A stretch of 9,424 bases of DNA, from contig CALCPB010000399.1 in the NCBI GenBank assembly GCA_937897665.1, positions 1 to 9,424 on the forward strand, written 5' to 3'. Positions within the stretch are counted from its first letter, which is position 1. Each line of letters starts with the position of its first letter. A model generated the notes under the pieces. That model was not told the origin of the DNA. It made no database searches and was given only the letters and a program-made list of their open reading frames with translations. Position numbers and translations under genes: made by a program. The stretch comes from an uncultured Halomicronema sp. Lineage in GTDB: Bacteria; Cyanobacteriota; Cyanobacteriia; Phormidesmidales; Phormidesmidaceae. Shown here piece after piece: positions 6,129 through 9,424 of the stretch.

Positions 6129-6785
6129 GGCTGCTTCCCCTAAGGTGCGAATCGTGCCAGACGTGCCAATGACCCGATCAAAGCCAATCTCGCGGATGCG
6201 ATCGAGCGTCTTCTGAGCAGCGAACTGGATATGCGCTTCTAAGACATGGCGACTCTCGGAGCTAATGGGGCCTTGACCCTCAAACATATCTAGCAGGCGC
6301 TGAACGCCCAAGGGTAGGCTGTCGCCAAATAACACTTCGTGGCGATCGCCGATCACAGCCTCAGTACTGCCTCCGCCAATGTCAAGCACGGCAACCGTCT
6401 CGTCGGCTAGGGCGATGGAGTTACGCACCGCAAGGAAAATTAGGTGGGCTTCTACTTTGCCGGAAATGATTTTGGGCGCTAGTCCTGTTCGCTTCACGAC
6501 GTCGTTCATGAAGGCTTCGCCGTTTTGGGCTTCACGAATCGCGCTTGTGGCCGCCGTCAGAATCTCATCAACGCCAATCTGCTCGGCCAGTTGAACATAG
6601 CGGTGAATGGTCTCTAAGCCCAGCTGGTAGGCGCGATCGCTCAGCCGCTGCGTCGCAAACACCCCGGCCCCTAGTTTGACCATCTCTTTTTGGCGCTCAA
6701 TTACCTGAAAGTGTCGCCGCGAGATGACCTCCACAATGATCATGTGGATTGAGTTCGTCCCAATATCGATCGCTGCTAACTTCAC
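6123..6785 (-). pseudogene. ppx: Exopolyphosphatase (Ppx/GppA), N-terminal portion of frameshifted gene
   Basis: This 220-residue frame begins with the ASKHA phosphate-1 loop, AIDIGTNSIHMIIVEV (5-20). It continues through TAATSAIREAQNG (77-89), ISGKVEAHLIF (107-117) with the likely catalytic Glu112, the phosphate-2 loop LDIGGGSTE (134-142), and GTSGTI (207-212). It then stops abruptly at TAG in the middle of the second domain. Ppx removes terminal phosphate from polyphosphate; GppA paralogues act on pppGpp. The start is GTG at 6785: an in-frame stop lies just upstream, and the conserved first strand begins four residues in. It follows the MFS transporter gene on the same strand with an 89-bp gap. 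The coding quality on both sides of the break suggests a recent mutation or a sequencing error. Confidence 0.85.
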
Positions 6786-6874
6786 GGTGTCGCTAAGTCC
6801 TAGAGTTCAAATCAGGAATGTAGGTACCCCGAGCTGCGCCACCACCACTGCGCTTGGCTAAATGCGATCGCCCT

Positions 6875-8062
6875 CTACCGCACCTGCTGGGGACGACGCA
6901 GTTGAGTTTGTTGCAGCCACACCACTGCCAACAGTGTAAGCAACACCAGTGGCCAACTCAGGTGATTGAGCATCGCCCAGTCAAACCGATAAAAGACCCG
7001 TCCCGACAGCAGTGTGGCAAGCGCGACAAAGCTAAATACCAAAAAGTCATGGGCGGCTTGCACTTTACCTTTTTCCGTCGCGGTGTGAGTGACCGTCAGC
7101 AGTGTCGTTGAGCCCACGTACATAAAATTCCAGCCGAGACCCAAGAGCAGCAGGGCGATCGCAAAGTGGGCAAAACTGGTGCCCGCTAAATTCACGACCA
7201 TACAGCCCAAGGTTAGCAGTGCTCCTGTTTGGATCATTGTCAACACGCCGAATCGCTGGATCAGCCAGCCGGTGATCAACGAGGGGCCAAACATCCCCAG
7301 TACGTGCCACTGAATCACCGTTGCCGTCTGATTAAAGGAGTGGAGTTCTGCCGACATGGCTAGGGGCGTCGCCGTCATCACAAACACCATGATGCCGTAG
7401 CTGATCGTGCTGCCGAGAGTCGCCACCAAGAACTTCGGCTGGGCCATGATTTTTAACAGGGGCCGGGTACGGTGCGCCGTCTGATCGATGCCAGTGGGGG
7501 GAATGTGCAAACCCCACAACAGGCCGCTGGCCAGTACCTGCAACCCCAAAACCGCCACTAAGGCCCCAATGTACAACTCGCTGTTGAACCAACCTTGCGA
7601 CCCCGTCGCCAGCCACGGGCCAAGCATCGCGGCAACAATGCCCCCCGCAATCACCCAGGAAATTGCTTGGGAGCGAAAAGCATCCGTCGCCACATCCGCG
7701 GCGGCGAAGCGATAGTAACCCACAAAGCTGTTAGAGACGCCCAACAGCCCCATCGCCAAGGTGAACAGCCAAAAATGGGCGATCGCTAAACTGTAAATGC
7801 CCACGCCTGCCCCCCCGATGCCCACTAGGGTGCCGACCAGAAAGCCGCCCCGTCGCCCCATGCGCTGCATCAATAATGACGCTGGAATCGTCGCCGCCAT
7901 CGTCGCGATCTGCCGGACGGCCAAGGGCACGGTGGCCAAAGCTTTGTCGGCGGCCAGGGCATAGCCAATAAGGGCTGCAACCGTAATGAGCACGGTATTG
8001 GTCGTCATGGCCAGAGCTTGGCAAAGGGCCAGCAAGGTCACCTGAACTTTGGCAGCGGTCAT
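6875..8062 (-). CDS. Major facilitator superfamily transporter
   Basis: About 395 residues, hydrophobic throughout, consistent with 12 membrane helices and MFS length. The loop after helix 2 has LLMQRMGRRGGF, a variant of the conserved MFS motif A (GxxxDRxGRR). FVGYYRFAAADVA follows, which I recall from a bacterial and cyanobacterial MFS group of unknown substrate. A more polar central loop (PPTGIDQTAHRTRPLLKIM) divides the two six-helix halves. The second half ends in a basic tail, QLRRPQQVR. I chose ATG at 8062 because MTAAKVQ places a short polar stretch before helix 1. A GTG at 8101 would add 13 hydrophobic residues and has a GAGAG just upstream, so it remains possible. The substrate could be a small metabolite or drug; the sequence does not say. 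The gene sits upstream of ppx and may be co-transcribed with it. Confidence 0.9.
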   Translation of the reverse strand: MTAAKVQVTLLALCQALAMTTNTVLITVAALIGYALAADKALATVPLAVRQIATMAATIPASLLMQRMGRRGGFLVGTLVGIGGAGVGIYSLAIAHFWLFTLAMGLLGVSNSFVGYYRFAAADVATDAFRSQAISWVIAGGIVAAMLGPWLATGSQGWFNSELYIGALVAVLGLQVLASGLLWGLHIPPTGIDQTAHRTRPLLKIMAQPKFLVATLGSTISYGIMVFVMTATPLAMSAELHSFNQTATVIQWHVLGMFGPSLITGWLIQRFGVLTMIQTGALLTLGCMVVNLAGTSFAHFAIALLLLGLGWNFMYVGSTTLLTVTHTATEKGKVQAAHDFLVFSFVALATLLSGRVFYRFDWAMLNHLSWPLVLLTLLAVVWLQQTQLRRPQQVR

Positions 8063-8101
8063 CGCAAAGAAGCCTGAGATAAGGATGCTTGAGCCTATCA
8101 C

Positions 8102-8271
8102 GACTCTCTGACTTTCTCTATGTAAGAGGTGAATACCGTCTATCGATAGGGTTTTCGGTCGCAGTCAGGTTGAATAATGCTTCATCCCGAACTGGACGAA
8201 ATCCATCAATATGAAGGTGCGATCGCCATAGCACTGGCTGCGCTCAGCTACAGCATCCATGTCGGATCCAA
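8102..8271. other. Intergenic spacer between kptA and the MFS gene
   Basis: About 170 bp upstream of the MFS gene on the minus strand, or 209 bp if the ATG start at 8062 is used. It holds a 10-bp palindrome, CTATCGATAG, near 8139-8148, and the last HIP1 octamer of the window at 8219-8226. A 60-codon plus-strand frame (8177-8359) overlaps the end of kptA and has no recognisable product. I see no clear terminator or promoter. Confidence 0.35.
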
Positions 8272-8835
8272 TCACTCGTTTATGACGGTAGAAGGAATGA
8301 CTGAGAAATACTGTGGCGGCACCTCATCCGTCAGCCATACCCCATTGTCTGAGCAATAAAAACTGTACCCTTCTAGGTTCATTTGTTTAGCCTCAATTGC
8401 TAAGATCGCTGGCTTGCCGTGTCGTTGACCAACTTTGAGCGCTGTTTCAACATCTTGAGATAAATGAACGTGCTGACGACTTTGGGGGTGCAGCCCATCT
8501 TTCAAGATGGATTCTAAAAATCTCTTGGCTGTGCCGTGATACAGCTGCTCAGGTGGTTTGATGGCTTCTAAAGCTAAATCAATATCAATCGAGTGGCCTT
8601 GATTAGCTCGTATCCGATGACCATCTTCACTAATACTAAAACGTTGTTTGTCACTGTCTCTAACAACCTCTTCAAGCTGTTCTCGGCTAAATTTTCTGCC
8701 ATTTTTTGAGGCACATTGAATCAATTCACTAATCTGTGCCCAGCCATTAGCATCAAGTCTAAGACCGATAGACATGGGATCATGCCTCAGTATATAGCTG
8801 AGAAATTTGCTCGTTTTTTGGTTGTCCACTTTCAT
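8272..8835 (-). CDS. kptA: RNA 2'-phosphotransferase (Tpt1/KptA family)
   Basis: 187 residues, the normal length for the family. Conserved blocks appear in order: LSYILRHDP (12-20), GLRLDANGWAQISEL (24-38), RFSISEDGHRIRANQGHS (65-82), LYHGT (98-102), SRQHVHLS (119-126) and GVWLTDEVPP (165-174). The catalytic Arg-His-Arg-Arg set of Tpt1 enzymes is visible as R17, H18, R65 and R120. The family transfers an internal RNA 2'-phosphate to NAD+, giving ADP-ribose 1'',2''-cyclic phosphate and nicotinamide. In fungi this completes tRNA splicing; bacteria lack that pathway and the bacterial substrate is unsettled. The gene follows a TPR protein gene with only 37 bp between them, so the two are probably co-transcribed. 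It is visibly more AT-rich than the genes to its left and lacks HIP1 sites, which fits horizontal gain. Confidence 0.95.
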   Translation of the reverse strand: MKVDNQKTSKFLSYILRHDPMSIGLRLDANGWAQISELIQCASKNGRKFSREQLEEVVRDSDKQRFSISEDGHRIRANQGHSIDIDLALEAIKPPEQLYHGTAKRFLESILKDGLHPQSRQHVHLSQDVETALKVGQRHGKPAILAIEAKQMNLEGYSFYCSDNGVWLTDEVPPQYFSVIPSTVINE

Positions 8836-8872
8836 TGCTTTGATATGGTTTTACGAGGTGCGTACTGCTCAG

Positions 8873-9424
8873 CTAGAATGTTGTCTCCCATTGGTAAAAA
8901 TCTTCCCATTCTGTTCTTCTCGCAATCTTCTTGAGCCTGCTCAGCATTTCCGGTTCATCTATAATCTTCGTCAATAGCTCTACTGACTCATTCAGATTTA
9001 CAACATCGTATTCAGCCTCTTCATCACTTAGGTTCTCAGCTTCTCGCAGAAAAATTGATAATATCTCAGCTGCCTTATCTAAATCATTAAGCTTGGCACA
9101 GCAAAAAGCTCTCTGTTCTTGCAATTTCAGGACACGCCATTTCCAATGAGGATGCTTTTCAAGTGATTTTTCTGTGTTGACCTCAGAATAAGCCTCAAAA
9201 GCCTTCTGCCATTGCTCTTGATCATGTAAGCAATGTGCCTTGTACAGTGCGGCCATACAATGACTAAAGTCTTTGATTAAAGCTCGTTTAAATTGAGCGA
9301 ATGCTCTGTCTGAATATTCACGATCTTTAGTCTTATTTCTTTCGGGATGGTTGTATAAGATTTGTCCATATATGTAAATCAGATCTGCATCTTTTGGTCT
9401 TATAGAAATTGCCTGCATTATTCT
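8873..9424 (-). CDS. TPR-repeat protein, C-terminal part (5' end outside window)
   Basis: The frame is open to the right window edge. The first ATG (9418) sits inside a repeat-like segment, QAISIRPKDADLIYIYGQIL, so the true start is probably beyond the window. The visible 183 codons are helical and charged, with tetratricopeptide-like pairs: about 39-72 (AFAQFKRALIKDFSHCMAALYKAHC-type), then WQKAFEAYSEV, and LDKAAEILSIFLREAENL (113-130). The tail is acidic and then basic, ending RTEWEDFYQWETTF. TPR arrays usually bind other proteins; no enzymatic domain is visible here. The gene lies directly upstream of kptA on the same strand, which suggests shared transcription and perhaps a shared role. 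The repeat assignment is by pattern and moderately sure; the function is unknown. Confidence 0.75.
   Translation of the reverse strand, partial: RIMQAISIRPKDADLIYIYGQILYNHPERNKTKDREYSDRAFAQFKRALIKDFSHCMAALYKAHCLHDQEQWQKAFEAYSEVNTEKSLEKHPHWKWRVLKLQEQRAFCCAKLNDLDKAAEILSIFLREAENLSDEEAEYDVVNLNESVELLTKIIDEPEMLSRLKKIARRTEWEDFYQWETTF

Larger units (their letters stand above)
153..8226. repeat. HIP1 octamers (GCGATCGC), 12 copies scattered
   Basis: Exact GCGATCGC copies start at 153, 401, 522, 2593, 4139, 4286, 6342, 6633, 6864, 7155, 7779 and 8219. Most are within genes, across different reading frames and products. This is the highly iterated palindrome of cyanobacterial genomes and the main taxonomic clue here. 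None occurs from 8227 to the right edge. Confidence 0.9.

Noticed and set aside
8177..8359. 60-codon plus-strand open frame between the MFS gene and kptA
   Set aside because: It overlaps the 3' end of kptA on the opposite strand, has no Shine-Dalgarno sequence and resembles no protein I know.

Overview
The window looks like chromosomal DNA from a cyanobacterium, probably of the Leptolyngbya/Nodosilinea/Halomicronema kind. The main reason is the repeated octamer GCGATCGC (HIP1, typical of many cyanobacteria): I count 12 intact copies between 153 and 8226, where chance would give well under one. The predicted proteins also fit a cyanobacterium. The genus is inference. I saw no tRNA, rRNA, CRISPR array, transposase or phage gene.

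Layout, left to right. (1) 2-583 (+): the C-terminal part of an FAD-dependent aromatic-ring-type monooxygenase, cut by the window edge. (2) 756-1589 (-): a two-domain thiosulfate sulfurtransferase (rhodanese). (3) 1521-2546: the most unusual part. About 175 bp, covering the 5' end of the sulfurtransferase gene, its upstream region and the first codons of a LuxR-type regulator gene, occurs twice in direct orientation, about 845 bp apart. The left copy keeps the whole sulfurtransferase but only a four-codon stub of luxR. The right copy keeps the whole luxR gene (2531-3304, +) but only a frameshifted stub of the sulfurtransferase. A small four-helix membrane protein gene (1781-2200, -) and a hairpin terminator (1755-1775) lie between the copies. 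The simplest reading is a tandem duplication of a divergent sulfurtransferase/luxR pair followed by reciprocal loss.

(4) 3321-4217 (-): a solitary beta-class amino-methyltransferase with no restriction gene in view, convergent with luxR. (5) 4397-5101 (-): a short-chain dehydrogenase/reductase (SDR) protein whose usual Tyr-x3-Lys catalytic pair reads Ser-x3-Arg. (6) 5233-6785 (-): an exopolyphosphatase (Ppx/GppA) gene broken into two frames by a single-base frameshift near 6123. (7) 6875-8062 (-): a major facilitator superfamily (MFS) transporter. (8) 8272-9424 (-): a more AT-rich, HIP1-free segment with kptA (RNA 2'-phosphotransferase, NAD-dependent) directly downstream of a TPR-repeat protein that runs off the right edge.

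Most of the window is ordinary cyanobacterial housekeeping and accessory content. The parts worth a second look are the split regulator/sulfurtransferase duplication with its conserved 44-bp promoter core, the frameshifted ppx, the SDR with an altered active site, and the TPR-kptA pair with a different base composition.
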